Part shown: positions 40,157 to 49,704 of the stretch, piece by piece | Layout: the number at the start of each line of letters is the position of its first letter | Numbering within the stretch: the first letter of the stretch is position 1 | NCBI GenBank assembly: GCA_022870705.1 | Contig: CP072107.1 | Coordinates: 804,501-868,500, forward strand | Source: Oscillospiraceae bacterium CM | GTDB taxonomy: Bacteria > Bacillota > Clostridia > Oscillospirales > Oscillospiraceae | Length of the DNA stretch: 64,000 nucleotides | Reading direction: 5' to 3' | The notes under the pieces: model-generated | The model's database searches: none | What the model saw: the letters and a program-made list of their open reading frames with translations, nothing else | What the model was told of the DNA's origin: nothing | Translations under genes and position numbers: made by a program

Positions 40157-41169
40157 CGCCGGGCCGTCGCGTCATTCCCTTTTTTGTGCCGCATCTCGGG
40201 TGCCAGAACAGCTGCGTTTTCTGCAACCAGCACCGGATTACGGGGTCGGCAGAACCAGTTGCGGCGGAAACGGTCACAGCATCCTTGCACGCGCTGGCGC
40301 TGCCCGTGGATGCGGCTTGCCAGATTGCTTTTTACGGCGGGAGCTTTACAGCCATCCCGGTTGAGCAGCAGATATCGCTGTTGCGTGCGGTTCAACCATT
40401 CCTGACGACGCACAAAAACGCGACCCTGCGCCTCTCAACACGGCCGGACGCCGTTGACAGACAGACGCTCGAGCGCCTTCGCGTTTTTGGCGTTCGGACA
40501 ATAGAGCTCGGCGCGCAGTCGCTGTGCGACGACGTGCTGCAGGCATCCTGCCGCGGGCATACATCAGCCGACACCGATAAGGCTGCGCGCCTTGTGCGCG
40601 AACAGGGGTTTGAGCTCATCCTCCAGATGATGACGGGCCTGCCGGGCGACACGCCTGAAAAGGCGCGCTGGACGGCCGAGCGCCTCATTGCCCTCCGGCC
40701 GGACGGCGTGCGGATTTATCCGACGGTCATTTTGCAGAACACGCCGCTTTTCGACATGTGGCGCGCCGGTATGTATAAAGAACACACGGTAGACGACGCG
40801 GTGGCGCTCTGTGCCGATTTGTATCAGCTGTTCGAGGCGTCGGGAATCCCCGTGATCCGGATCGGCCTTAATCCGACGACGGCGCTCTCCGGCGGGGCGG
40901 CCGTCGGTGGGGCGTACCATCCGGCATTCGGCCAGCTCGTCTTGTCGCGCGTCTATTATGACAAGGCGCTGGCGCTTTTGCAATGCGCGCGCGGCGCGCA
41001 AAGTGTCACGCTTGGCGTCCATCCGGGGTGCGTGTCTTATATGACCGGTCACCGGCGTGCGTCGGTGACGGCACTCGAGAAAGCGCTCCATATCGGGCGG
41101 GTGCGCACTTTGGCGGCAGATGCCGCGCGCGGAGAAATCGTCATAATGCGCATTGATTATGGCGGGTGA
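40153..41169 (+). CDS. Elp3-like radical SAM protein
   Basis: 338 residues; the ATG overlaps the rnc stop by four bases (ATGA). The radical SAM [4Fe-4S] motif is CQNSCVFC (residues 16-23, CxxxxxxC spacing with CxxxCxxC core), followed by FYGGSFTAIP and ELGAQSLCDDVLQ, as in the Elp3/YhcC group. There is no C-terminal acetyltransferase domain, so it is not full Elp3. Such proteins are widespread next to rnc-smc in Clostridia; the reaction is unknown. Confidence 0.88.
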   Translation: MTPGRRVIPFFVPHLGCQNSCVFCNQHRITGSAEPVAAETVTASLHALALPVDAACQIAFYGGSFTAIPVEQQISLLRAVQPFLTTHKNATLRLSTRPDAVDRQTLERLRVFGVRTIELGAQSLCDDVLQASCRGHTSADTDKAARLVREQGFELILQMMTGLPGDTPEKARWTAERLIALRPDGVRIYPTVILQNTPLFDMWRAGMYKEHTVDDAVALCADLYQLFEASGIPVIRIGLNPTTALSGGAAVGGAYHPAFGQLVLSRVYYDKALALLQCARGAQSVTLGVHPGCVSYMTGHRRASVTALEKALHIGRVRTLAADAARGEIVIMRIDYGG

Positions 41170-41181
41170 AAAGGATATAAT
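41153..41181 (+). promoter_or_regulatory. Promoter candidate for smc-ftsY
   Basis: TTGATT (41153-41158), 17-base spacer and TATAAT (41176-41181), overlapping the end of the radical SAM gene, 137 bases before smc. Confidence 0.55.
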
Positions 41182-41317
41182 ATCCTGAAAAGCAAAAACC
41201 ATACGGCCGAAGTCTTTCCGGTGCCGCAGCCCGGGGAGGCGGCATATTTTTTTGGATAAAAGACGGACACTCAAGTATGTTGCAGGCAGGATAAGTTCAA
41301 GGCGGGGCGGTGTGAGC

Positions 41318-44300
41318 ATGTATTTAAAGTCGTTGGAAATTCAGGGCTTTAAATCTTTCCCGGAAAAAACGCGTCTGACATTTGAAAAACCGATTACAGC
41401 CATTGTCGGGCCGAACGGCAGCGGCAAATCAAACATCTCCGACGCACTTTTGTGGGTCATGGGCGAACAATCGACGAGAACGCTGCGCGGCGGCAAGATG
41501 GAAGACGTTATCTTCGGCGGGACGATCCGCCGCGGGCAGGTCGGCTTTGCGGAGGTCTCGCTCATACTGGACAACGCAGACCGCGTTTTCGACATGGATT
41601 TCACGGAGGTCATGATCACGCGGCGGTATTACCGCTCCGGTGAGAGCGAATATTTCATCAACCGTCAGCTCGTCCGGCTGAAGGATTTGAGCGAGCTTTT
41701 TATGGACACGGGCCTCGGGCGCGAGGGTTACAGCGTCATCGGCCAGGGTAAAATCGACGCGATCCTGTCGGCCAAGAGCACTGACCGGCGCGAAATATTT
41801 GAAGAGGCCGCCGGCATTTCACGCTTTCGCCACCGGAAAGAGGAGGCCGAGCGCAAGCTCCAGCACACCGATGAAAACCTTGTGCGGTTAAATGATAAAA
41901 TCAGCGAACTGGCCTTGCAGGTCGAGCCGCTTTTTGAGCAGGCCGAGACGGCCCGGCGCTATCTCTTTTTGCGTGACGAGCTGCGCGGTCTCGAAATCTC
42001 CGTCTGGATGGACGGCCTTGAAAAGCTTTCCGAGCAGATGACGAAGCTCAATGAGGACTTTGAAACAGCCGCGGCGCAGAAAGAGCGTGTCGGCGGTGAG
42101 ATCGAATCGGACTATGACGACGCCCAGCATTTTGCCGAGAGCATGCATGAAAAGGACTTGGCGCTCGACACCGTTCGCGGGGCCATCTCGACCGAAGACG
42201 CCAAAAGCGCGGAATATGAGAGTACCGTTGCCGTTTTAAAGGAAAAGCTTGAGAATATGACGGCCGAAGCCGAGCGCGTCCGCCGAGAGCTTGATGAGCA
42301 GGAAGGGCGCGACGGCGGCATTAAAGCGCAGATTGACGAGCGAGAGTCCCGCATCGCCGCGCTGACGGCCGAGAAAACGCGTCTGACGGCGGCAGCCGGT
42401 GCGCTTTTTGACGCTTTATCGTCGGTCGCCGATTCGGCGGGCGCATCGTCAAAACGTCTGGCCGAGCATGTTCGGGCGGAAAATGACATGCAGGCAGCCC
42501 TGGGCGATCACAAGGCACGGCTGTCGGCGCTGGCATCTTCCGCGCAGGAGATGTACGACAGGGACGAGACGGTGGCGCAGGACATCGCCGCAGCAACTGA
42601 AAAGCTGCGGGCACTGGAAGAGGAGCGCGACGTCTGCCGTGACGCGCACCGCCGCGCGGCAGAAGACGTCCAGAATATTAAAAACATCATCAGCGGGTAT
42701 GCGCTGCGGCTGGAAAGCCGCCGGAAAAAGGCGGAGGAAGCCGAAAAGCGGAAAACGGCCGTCACAATGGAACTCGGCGCGTTGACGTCGCGCATCGCCC
42801 TGCTCAATGAAATGGAAAAGGACTATCAGGGATATTCCAAGGCCGTCAAGCTCGTCATGCAGGAGGCGCAGCGCGGCATCCTCAAAAACATTCACGGTAC
42901 TGTTGCAAATCTTCTGAAGACGGCGGACAAATACACCGTCGCCATTGAGACGGCGCTCGGCGGCGCGATGCAGAACATTATTGTCGACACCGAGGAGGAC
43001 GGCAAAGCCGCCATTGCTTACCTCAAGCGGCGCGACGGCGGCCGGGCAACGTTTCTGCCCATTTCCGCCATCCGCGGCAATGTGCTCGATACCCGCGCGC
43101 TTCAATCTGAAGATGGGTTTGAGGGTCTCGCGCTTGACCTCGTCGGTTATGACAAAAAATATGAGGGCATCTATAAAAATCTGCTGGGCAGAACGATCGT
43201 CGTCGAAACGCTTGACGATGCCGTGCGTATCGCCAGAAAAGCCGGGTACGGGTTTCGCCTCGTCACTCTCGACGGCCAGATTATGAACGCCGGCGGCTCG
43301 ATGACGGGCGGCTCATCCTCCGGCAACGCCGGTATTCTTTCAAGAGCCAACGAGCTGGCCGCCCTGACGCAGCGTGAGGCGCAGCTTAAAGAGGAAGCTG
43401 ACAACACGCTGCGCGCCTTCAACGAAGCCGTCCGTGAACAAAACGCCGCCGCCTATGAACTGGAGACGGCAAGCGGCGACAGGCGCGCGTTTGAGGACAA
43501 GCTTTTGCAGCTTGAAACAAACTTAAAGCATTACGACATTCTTTTGACGGCCGCGCAGGAAAATCTTGACGGCCTTAAAGAAGACGCATCCTCCCTCGCG
43601 TCCCGCATCGCGCAAAATGGCCGGGAGACGGAAGCGGTGCGCCTTGAGATTGCCGCGTTTGACGAAAAGCTTCAAGCCGTCAGAGCGTCAATCGCCGCCG
43701 ATACCGAGGGTCAGGAGGCGCTCACGCGTGAGCGCGATACGATCACGGCGCAGCTGTCCGACCTGCGCGCGCAGGAGGCCTCGTGTGATGCCGAGCGCGA
43801 TGCGCTCGTCAAGGCGGTGACGGAGCTGTCCGAGCTGCGCGAGGTGCTCACCGGCAGCCGCCACCAGCAGATTGATTTTCTTGCCACGCTGAAAATCCGG
43901 CAGGAGGACATTTTAAAGGAGATTGCCGAGAGCGAATCGGCTCTCTATCAGATTGCGGCGTCGGCCAAAGCCCTGAAAGAGGAAGCCGCCCGTCTGACGG
44001 CTGAAAAGCTGGCGCTGGAGGCGCAGCGCACGCGGCGGGACAAGGAGCTGCAGGAGAAAAACAACACGCTTTTAACGCTTGAGCGCGAATGCGCGCGGCT
44101 TGAGCAAAAAAAGCTGGCCGCCCAGTTGGAGGAAAAGCAGATCATCGACAGGCTGTGGGATACTTATGAAATCAGCCGGACAACGGCGCTCGGTTTAAAG
44201 CAAGCGCTGCCAAGCCTTTCTGAGGCCAGGCGGCGTATTGCGGAGCTTAAAAACGATATTTCAGCGCTCGGCAACCCGAATCTTGGGGCAATTGAGGAAT

Positions 44301-44890
44301 ATGACAGAGTTAACACGCGCTATACGTATCTCACCGAGCAGCGTGACGATGTTGAAACGGCGAAAAACGAGCTGCTTTCCATCATCAAGGACATCACGCA
44401 GGAGATGAAAACAATCTTTGCCCGTGAGTTTGACGGGATTGGCGCGAGCTTTAAAGAGACGTTTTTGGAGTTTTTCGGCGGCGGGCAGGCCTCGCTCGAA
44501 TTAGAAGATCCGTCGGATATCTTAAACTGCGGTATTGAAATCAAGGTGCAGCCGCCCGGTAAATCACTTAAAACGATCACATTATTGTCCGGTGGTGAGA
44601 AGGCTTTCGTCGCCATCGCGCTCTATTTTGCCATCCTGAAGGTCCGACCGACGCCGTTTGTCGTCATGGACGAGATCGACGCTGCGCTCGACGAGGCAAA
44701 CGTTCTTCGTTTTGCCGAAAACATGCGCAAAATGTCCGGCAAGACACAGATGATCGTCATCACGCACCACCGCGGGACGATGGAAGAGGCCGACGTCTTG
44801 TACGGCGTCACCATGCAGGAGCAAGGTGTTTCCCGTGTTCTGACAATTGATTTAAGCGAAGCAGAGCAAACGCTTCGTAAGCAGGCATAG
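41318..44890 (+). CDS. smc: Chromosome segregation protein SMC
   Basis: 1190 residues from the ATG at 41318, giving the standard start MYLKSLEIQGFKSF. The ATPase head has Walker A GPNGSGKSN (31-39) at the N-terminus and signature LLSGGEKAFVAIAL plus Walker B PFVVMDEIDAALDEAN at the C-terminus. Two long coiled coils (about 170-500 and 670-1020) flank a hinge (about 510-650) with VANLLKTADKYTVAIETALGGAMQNIIVDT. SMC with ScpAB compacts and segregates the chromosome. Upstream in-frame codons lack homology. Confidence 0.98.
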   Translation: MYLKSLEIQGFKSFPEKTRLTFEKPITAIVGPNGSGKSNISDALLWVMGEQSTRTLRGGKMEDVIFGGTIRRGQVGFAEVSLILDNADRVFDMDFTEVMITRRYYRSGESEYFINRQLVRLKDLSELFMDTGLGREGYSVIGQGKIDAILSAKSTDRREIFEEAAGISRFRHRKEEAERKLQHTDENLVRLNDKISELALQVEPLFEQAETARRYLFLRDELRGLEISVWMDGLEKLSEQMTKLNEDFETAAAQKERVGGEIESDYDDAQHFAESMHEKDLALDTVRGAISTEDAKSAEYESTVAVLKEKLENMTAEAERVRRELDEQEGRDGGIKAQIDERESRIAALTAEKTRLTAAAGALFDALSSVADSAGASSKRLAEHVRAENDMQAALGDHKARLSALASSAQEMYDRDETVAQDIAAATEKLRALEEERDVCRDAHRRAAEDVQNIKNIISGYALRLESRRKKAEEAEKRKTAVTMELGALTSRIALLNEMEKDYQGYSKAVKLVMQEAQRGILKNIHGTVANLLKTADKYTVAIETALGGAMQNIIVDTEEDGKAAIAYLKRRDGGRATFLPISAIRGNVLDTRALQSEDGFEGLALDLVGYDKKYEGIYKNLLGRTIVVETLDDAVRIARKAGYGFRLVTLDGQIMNAGGSMTGGSSSGNAGILSRANELAALTQREAQLKEEADNTLRAFNEAVREQNAAAYELETASGDRRAFEDKLLQLETNLKHYDILLTAAQENLDGLKEDASSLASRIAQNGRETEAVRLEIAAFDEKLQAVRASIAADTEGQEALTRERDTITAQLSDLRAQEASCDAERDALVKAVTELSELREVLTGSRHQQIDFLATLKIRQEDILKEIAESESALYQIAASAKALKEEAARLTAEKLALEAQRTRRDKELQEKNNTLLTLERECARLEQKKLAAQLEEKQIIDRLWDTYEISRTTALGLKQALPSLSEARRRIAELKNDISALGNPNLGAIEEYDRVNTRYTYLTEQRDDVETAKNELLSIIKDITQEMKTIFAREFDGIGASFKETFLEFFGGGQASLELEDPSDILNCGIEIKVQPPGKSLKTITLLSGGEKAFVAIALYFAILKVRPTPFVVMDEIDAALDEANVLRFAENMRKMSGKTQMIVITHHRGTMEEADVLYGVTMQEQGVSRVLTIDLSEAEQTLRKQA

Positions 44891-44911
44891 CCTATTGAGG
44901 AGGATTGACCT

Positions 44912-45820
44912 TTGGGTTTTTTTGAAAAAATCAGGGAAGGCTTAACGAAGACAAAAAAGAACATTTCCGCCCAGTTAAATGGGATGTTTGCGACCTTTAC
45001 CGGTGCCAACGACGCTTTTTTTGACGAATTGGAGGAGACGCTCATCCTTGCCGACCTCGGCGTTGAAACGGTGGACCGCGCCGTTGAAGCGCTGCGTACC
45101 GTGACAAAGCGCGAGGGCTATCTGAAAGCCGAGGATATCCAGAATGCGCTGGCGGAGATTCTGACACAGATTATTGATATCGGCAGCAGCGATTTTGCTC
45201 TGGCGACGAAACCGGCCGTTATCCTCGTCATCGGCGTCAACGGCGTCGGCAAAACGACGACGATCGGCAAGCTCGCCCTGAAATTAAAAAACGAGGGCAA
45301 AAAGGTGCTTCTATGCGCCGGCGATACGTTCCGCGCGGCGGCGGCCGAACAGCTGACCGTCTGGGCCGAGCGGGCCGGAGCCGATATTGTCCGCCATGAG
45401 GAGGGCTCAGACCCCGCCGCCGTTATCTTTGACGGTATTGCCGCCGCCAAGGCGCGCGGGGCGGACGTCATCATCTGCGATACGGCCGGTAGGCTGCATA
45501 ACAAGTCAAACCTTATGAACGAGCTGAATAAAATCAGCCGTGTCATTGACCGTGAACTGCCCGGTGCCGACAGGGAGACGCTGCTTGTTATCGATGCGAC
45601 GACAGGGCAGAACGGGCTCATTCAGGCGCGCCAGTTCAAAGAGGCTGCCGGTATTACAGGCCTTGTTTTAACGAAGCTCGACGGGACGGCCAAGGGCGGT
45701 ATCGCCTTCGCCATAGCCGACCAGCTGCAGGTGCCCGTCAAGCTCGTCGGCGTGGGTGAAAAGGCAGAGGACCTCCTCTCCTTCAATGCGCGGGACTTTG
45801 TGGAGGCGCTGCTGAAATGA
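44912..45820 (+). CDS. ftsY: Signal recognition particle receptor FtsY
   Basis: 302 residues from a TTG with TTGAGGAGGATTGACC upstream. FtsY docks SRP-ribosome complexes at the membrane. The N domain (about 1-90) is followed by the SRP GTPase G domain with G1 GVNGVGKTTTIGKLA, GDTFRAAAAEQL, DTAGRLHNKSNLM and TKLDGTAKGG. It lacks the long acidic A domain of E. coli, as is normal for Firmicutes. It overlaps rdgB by four bases. Confidence 0.98.
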   Translation: MGFFEKIREGLTKTKKNISAQLNGMFATFTGANDAFFDELEETLILADLGVETVDRAVEALRTVTKREGYLKAEDIQNALAEILTQIIDIGSSDFALATKPAVILVIGVNGVGKTTTIGKLALKLKNEGKKVLLCAGDTFRAAAAEQLTVWAERAGADIVRHEEGSDPAAVIFDGIAAAKARGADVIICDTAGRLHNKSNLMNELNKISRVIDRELPGADRETLLVIDATTGQNGLIQARQFKEAAGITGLVLTKLDGTAKGGIAFAIADQLQVPVKLVGVGEKAEDLLSFNARDFVEALLK

Positions 45821-46419
45821 CGTTTGTGCTCGCCAGCAACAATCAGGGCAAGCTCAGCGAGATGACGGCTATCTTGTCAAGCTGTGGCATTTCCGTTATC
45901 TCCCTCGCGCAGGCCGGTATTTTTCAAGACGTTGAGGAAACGGGGCAGACGTTTTATGAAAACGCGTTTTTAAAAGCAAACGCTGCGATGAAAGCAACGA
46001 ACCAGCCCGCCATTGCCGATGATTCCGGCCTTGTTGTCGAGGCGCTGAACGGCGCGCCCGGCGTCTACTCAAAGCGGTACGGCGGGGCAAAAAACGATGA
46101 TGAGCGCAATAAACTTCTGCTTAAAAACATGAACGGCGTGGAACATCGCGGCGCAAAATTCGTCTCATCAATTGTCTGTGCCTTCCCAAACGGTAACACC
46201 ATTGCCGCCGAGGGCGTCTGCGAGGGTGAGATTTTAACGGCGCCGCGCGGTGGGGGCGGCTTCGGCTATGACCCTGTCTTTTTGGTGCGGGGACTCGGCC
46301 GCAGTATGGCGGAATTAACGCCGGACGAGAAAAACAGCATATCCCACCGTGGACAGGCCATGCGGCTTTTTAGCGACAGGCTCCGCAATTATTTGACGAA
46401 AACAGGGGAGAAGATATGA
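45817..46419 (+). CDS. rdgB: XTP/dITP diphosphatase (RdgB/HAM1)
   Basis: 200 residues. It hydrolyses non-canonical purine triphosphates (ITP, dITP, XTP) to monophosphates. The N-terminal LASNNQGKLSEM substrate motif, AIADDSGLVVEALNGAPGVYSKRY and GGGGFGYDPVF, then a C-terminal SHRGQAM segment, are all diagnostic. Coupled by ATGA overlaps to ftsY on one side and to yhbY on the other. Confidence 0.96.
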   Translation: MTFVLASNNQGKLSEMTAILSSCGISVISLAQAGIFQDVEETGQTFYENAFLKANAAMKATNQPAIADDSGLVVEALNGAPGVYSKRYGGAKNDDERNKLLLKNMNGVEHRGAKFVSSIVCAFPNGNTIAAEGVCEGEILTAPRGGGGFGYDPVFLVRGLGRSMAELTPDEKNSISHRGQAMRLFSDRLRNYLTKTGEKI

Positions 46420-46718
46420 TAAACAGCAGGCAGAGAGCCTATTTAAGAGGTCTTGCCAATCCGATTGAGACGATTTTGCAGGTCGGAAAAGGCGGGATAA
46501 CAGATAACGTCATCAAGCAGGCGTCGGACGCGCTCTGCGCCCGCGAGCTGATCAAAGGCCGCGTTCTCGAAAATTCGGGTATGACGGCCCGAGAAGCGTG
46601 TGACGCGCTCGCCGAGCGCTGCCGCGCCGAGCCCGTTTCGGTCATCGGCTCGCGCTTCGTGCTCTATAAAGAAAACCACGACATACCGAAAGAAAAGAGA
46701 ATCAGACTGATAAAGTGA
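46416..46718 (+). CDS. yhbY: YhbY/CRM-domain ribosome-associated RNA-binding protein
   Basis: 100 residues, a single CRS1-YhbY domain: MINSRQRAYLRGLANPIETILQVGKGGI holds the conserved basic and GxxG region, with IGSRFVLYKEN at the end. These proteins bind pre-50S particles and assist ribosome assembly. The start overlaps rdgB by four bases. The order rdgB-yhbY-nadD-yqeK-rsfS is common in Firmicutes (the YqeG-YqeI-NadD-YqeK-YqeL block). Confidence 0.94.
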   Translation: MINSRQRAYLRGLANPIETILQVGKGGITDNVIKQASDALCARELIKGRVLENSGMTAREACDALAERCRAEPVSVIGSRFVLYKENHDIPKEKRIRLIK

Positions 46719-46727
46719 GGGATATTA

Positions 46728-47909
46728 TTGAGACTGGGGATTTTCGGAGGCACCTTTAATCCGCCCCATCTGGGTCATATCAAAGCGGCGTCTGACGCCG
46801 CTATGCAGCTGGCGCTCGACAGGCTTCTCATCATCCCCGCGGGAACGCCGCCGCACAAAGACCTGCCGCATGGGACGCCGACGGCGGCGATGCGGCTTGA
46901 GATGGCGCGTTTGTCGTTTGGCGGGCTTGATAGCGCCGAGGTCTCCGATATTGAGCTCCGGCAAGACGGCGTCAGCTATACTGCCGAGACGGTTACAAAG
47001 CTTAAAGCGCACTATCCCGGCGATGCGCTTTTTCTCTTAATGGGTACCGACATGTTTCTAACACTGGAGGGCTGGAAGGATCCGGAGAAGCTGCTTCGGG
47101 CCGTCACACCGGCCGTATTCTCCCGGTGCGCCGGTGATACGGAAAAAATTGACGCATGCGCCGGTCGGCTTGCTCAAAAATATCAAGTCGACACGCAGAT
47201 TGTTCAAAACAAGGCACTCGATATCTCCTCTACAACCCTGAGGCAGGCGCTTAAAAACCGCGGTGGCGTGACATGGCTTGAAGACAAAACGTATGCGTAT
47301 ATTATTAAAAATAAGCTCTACGGCGCACGGGCCGATTTTAACTGGCTGCGGGAGCGCGCCTTTTCGATGATGAAGCCCAAACGCATTCCGCACACAGTGG
47401 GCTGCGAATTCGAGGCCGTCAAGCTGGCCCGCCGTTGGGGCGAAAACGAAAATGACGCGCGCGAAGCGGCGATTCTGCACGATATTACGAAGTATCTCGA
47501 CCTGCAGGCTCAGTTGCACTTGTGTGAAAAATATGATATTATGATCGACACTGTCGAGCGGGCGGAGGTCAAGCTGTTGCATGCAAAAACGGGCGCAGCA
47601 ATTGCTTATTCCGATTTCGGAGCCCCCGAGAACGTCAAAGACGCCATTTTCTGGCACACGACCGGCAGGGCTGACATGAGTCTTTTGGAAAAAATCATTT
47701 ACATCGCCGACTATATCGAGCCGACGCGGGACTTTGACGGGGTGGACGACTTGCGGGCGCTTGCCTATGACGACCTTGACAAAGCCGTGCTGAAGGGTCT
47801 TGAGATGAGCATCGACGATATGCGCCGCCGCGGGATCATCCCGCACCAGCGGACGCAGGAGGCTGTAGACAGCTTTCGGGCGTTCGTTCTGCACAATGAA
47901 AGGGACTAG
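46728..47909 (+). CDS. nadD: Fusion of nicotinate-mononucleotide adenylyltransferase (NadD) and HD-domain YqeK
   Basis: 393 residues, about twice a normal NadD. Residues 1-200 are NadD, the adenylyl transfer step of NAD synthesis: GGTFNPPHLGH (7-17), PPHKDLP and ISSTTLRQ (167-173). Residues 205-393 match YqeK, a diadenosine tetraphosphate (Ap4A) hydrolase with an HD fold: PHTVG (221-225), ILHDITKYL (249-257, His251-Asp252), WHTTGRADMS (309-318) and IADYIEPTRDF. The two are normally adjacent separate genes; here one frame runs through with no stop or internal start that looks better. TTG start after GTGAGGGATATTA. The join region about 196-215 is a short linker. Confidence 0.92.
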   Translation: MRLGIFGGTFNPPHLGHIKAASDAAMQLALDRLLIIPAGTPPHKDLPHGTPTAAMRLEMARLSFGGLDSAEVSDIELRQDGVSYTAETVTKLKAHYPGDALFLLMGTDMFLTLEGWKDPEKLLRAVTPAVFSRCAGDTEKIDACAGRLAQKYQVDTQIVQNKALDISSTTLRQALKNRGGVTWLEDKTYAYIIKNKLYGARADFNWLRERAFSMMKPKRIPHTVGCEFEAVKLARRWGENENDAREAAILHDITKYLDLQAQLHLCEKYDIMIDTVERAEVKLLHAKTGAAIAYSDFGAPENVKDAIFWHTTGRADMSLLEKIIYIADYIEPTRDFDGVDDLRALAYDDLDKAVLKGLEMSIDDMRRRGIIPHQRTQEAVDSFRAFVLHNERD

Positions 47910-47912
47910 CTC

Positions 47913-49244
47913 ATGAAATTATCCGGCAATAAAAGAAACGGCCGCTACTTGAAGAAAACGTCGGCGCAGACGCCGCGCGTCAGCGGGCAAAGATATGAAG
48001 CGCCCCCGGAGCCCGGGGCCCAAAAAGCCCTCAGGAAGAAAAAGAAGCGGCGAAGAGCCGCGCGCATCCTGATCGCTGTTTTGTTGATTCTCATCACACT
48101 TACCTCTGTCGTTTACGGCTATATTCGCCTCAACGTGAAAGCGCCAGTAGTCAGTTTGGTTAAAAAGCCAAACAGCGCGACGACGGACGGCTCGGCGCCC
48201 AACGTCTCCAGCGGCAGAAAGGCCAATCAGTATACATTTGCCATCCTCGGCGTCAGCGGCGGCAATACCGACACGATTATGGTCGCCAATTTTGATGCCG
48301 ACACGCATAAGCTCAATGTTGTCAGCATCCCGCGTGATACGCTCGTCAATGTCTCGTGGTCTGTCAAAAAGGCAAATTCACTGTACCCGCACGGCGGGGT
48401 TGACGGTGTTATCAACGGCTTGACGGATCTTTTAGGCTTCCAGGTAGATTTTTATATGCTGATTGATACGGAGGCATTCCGCGAGCTAGTCGACGCCGTC
48501 GGCGGCATCGATTTCGACGTGCCGAAGGATATGAAATATAACGACCCCGAGCAGAACCTGCATATTAACTTAAAAGCCGGCATGCAGCATTTAGACGGTG
48601 ATACGGCCGAGCAGCTCGTCCGCTGCCGCAGTGTCTATCCGAATGCCGACATCGGCCGTATCTCGACGCAGCATGACTTTTTGATGGCGGCTGCCGAGCA
48701 GGTAATCCAGAAGCAAAATCAGCTCAACCTGACGGAGCTCATCAACATTTTCCTCAAATACGTGCAGACGGATTTGAAATCCGGCAATCTTCTGTGGTTT
48801 GCCAAGGAATTTTACAAGACGGATATCAAAAATGTTGAGTTTTCAACGCTGCCCGCCAATGATTACGACTCGATCAACAATTCGTCATACGTCACAATTT
48901 ACGTTGACGAATGGCTCCAGCTTATTAACGAAAAACTCAACCCGTTTACTGAAGATATCAAGGAAAGTGAACTGAACATTCTAACGCGCAACGCGTCGGG
49001 CGCGCTCTATTCCACGAGCGGCGTGTACGCCGGGAACGCAAGCTGGGGCGGCAGCGCCAAAACGAGCACGACGACATCGCCGAGCACGAGCCCGAGCACC
49101 AGCCCAAAGACGAGTACAAGTCCGAAGACGAGCACGAGTCCAAGTACCAGCCCGAAAACGAGCACAAGTCCGAAGACGAGTACAAGCCCCAGCACAAGTC
49201 CGAAGACGAGCACGAGCCCGGCCGGGACATCCCCCACAACATAA
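47913..49244 (+). CDS. LytR-CpsA-Psr (LCP) family wall-polymer ligase with repetitive tail
   Basis: 443 residues. A basic cytoplasmic N-terminus precedes a membrane segment (about 48-68) and the LCP catalytic domain (about 105-320): NTDTIMVANFDADTHKLNVVSIPRDTLVNV holds the Asp and Arg residues that bind the pyrophosphate head, with the later GGIDFDVP, DGDTAEQLVRCR and DIGRISTQHDFL. LCP enzymes move teichoic-acid-like or capsular polymers from undecaprenyl carriers to peptidoglycan. The last 60 residues are Ser/Thr/Pro/Lys repeats (TSPKTSTSPSTSPKTSTSP). It lies 3 bases after nadD-yqeK. Confidence 0.93.
   Translation: MKLSGNKRNGRYLKKTSAQTPRVSGQRYEAPPEPGAQKALRKKKKRRRAARILIAVLLILITLTSVVYGYIRLNVKAPVVSLVKKPNSATTDGSAPNVSSGRKANQYTFAILGVSGGNTDTIMVANFDADTHKLNVVSIPRDTLVNVSWSVKKANSLYPHGGVDGVINGLTDLLGFQVDFYMLIDTEAFRELVDAVGGIDFDVPKDMKYNDPEQNLHINLKAGMQHLDGDTAEQLVRCRSVYPNADIGRISTQHDFLMAAAEQVIQKQNQLNLTELINIFLKYVQTDLKSGNLLWFAKEFYKTDIKNVEFSTLPANDYDSINNSSYVTIYVDEWLQLINEKLNPFTEDIKESELNILTRNASGALYSTSGVYAGNASWGGSAKTSTTTSPSTSPSTSPKTSTSPKTSTSPSTSPKTSTSPKTSTSPSTSPKTSTSPAGTSPTT
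49066..49241 (+). repeat. Degenerate tandem repeat coding for the Ser/Thr/Pro/Lys tail of the LCP protein
   Basis: Short units built on AGCACGAGCCCGA and AGTCCGAAGACGAGCAC recur in frame and encode (S/K)TSP modules. The unit length varies in multiples of three, so the frame is kept and copy-number change by slippage is plausible. Confidence 0.85.
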
Positions 49245-49320
49245 TCAGGGCAACCGGTTGGCGGCCATAGCCCGCTCACGGGGAAATGACATTTCACAAA
49301 TGAAAGGATTGGTCGCATTC

Positions 49321-49704
49321 ATGCTGACATCTTTGGAGCTTGCAGAGCTTGCCGTCCGTGTGCTGGACAGTAAAAAGGCCAAGGACATCAAGGTGCTTGA
49401 GACACGGGACGTTACCGTGTTGGCAGATTATTTTATCCTCTGCACGGCGAGCTCCACAACACAGATCAAAACGCTGGCCGACGAGGTTGATAAGGCCCTG
49501 TCCGAGAAGGGCGACCACCCGCTTCGGACGGAGGGCTATCGTGGCGGTGGGTGGGTGCTCGTCGACTTTGGAGCCGTCGTTGTGCATATCTTTTTAAAAG
49601 ATATCCGGGAATTTTATTCCCTGGAGCGATTGTGGCGCGACGCTCGAGAGATTGACATCTCAGCGTGGACCACACCGGATGAGACAGAAAAAGGACTGGT
49701 TTGA
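49321..49704 (+). CDS. rsfS: Ribosomal silencing factor RsfS
   Basis: 127 residues from the ATG at 49321, giving the usual start [23 protein letters not shown]; earlier in-frame ATGs (49300, 49258) lack homology, though GAAAGGA is 14 bases before, a little far. RsfS binds L14 and blocks subunit joining under nutrient limitation. The central [22 protein letters not shown] and [15 protein letters not shown] are diagnostic. It overlaps leuS by one base and belongs to the nadD-yqeK block. Confidence 0.95.
   Translation: MLTSLELAELAVRVLDSKKAKDIKVLETRDVTVLADYFILCTASSTTQIKTLADEVDKALSEKGDHPLRTEGYRGGGWVLVDFGAVVVHIFLKDIREFYSLERLWRDAREIDISAWTTPDETEKGLV

Noticed and set aside
41252-41317. N-terminal extension of SMC (22 residues)
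   Set aside because: Homologues start at MYLKSLEIQGFKSF; the extension has no homology.
49066-49241. Possible CRISPR-like array
   Set aside because: The repeats are short, in frame, and encode the Ser/Thr/Pro/Lys tail of the LCP protein; there are no unique spacers of constant length and no cas genes.
49245-49703. T-box or other leader before leuS, or before lysS
   Set aside because: leuS begins within the rsfS stop and has no leader. The greA-lysS leader has a terminator but no T-box sequence that I could recognise.
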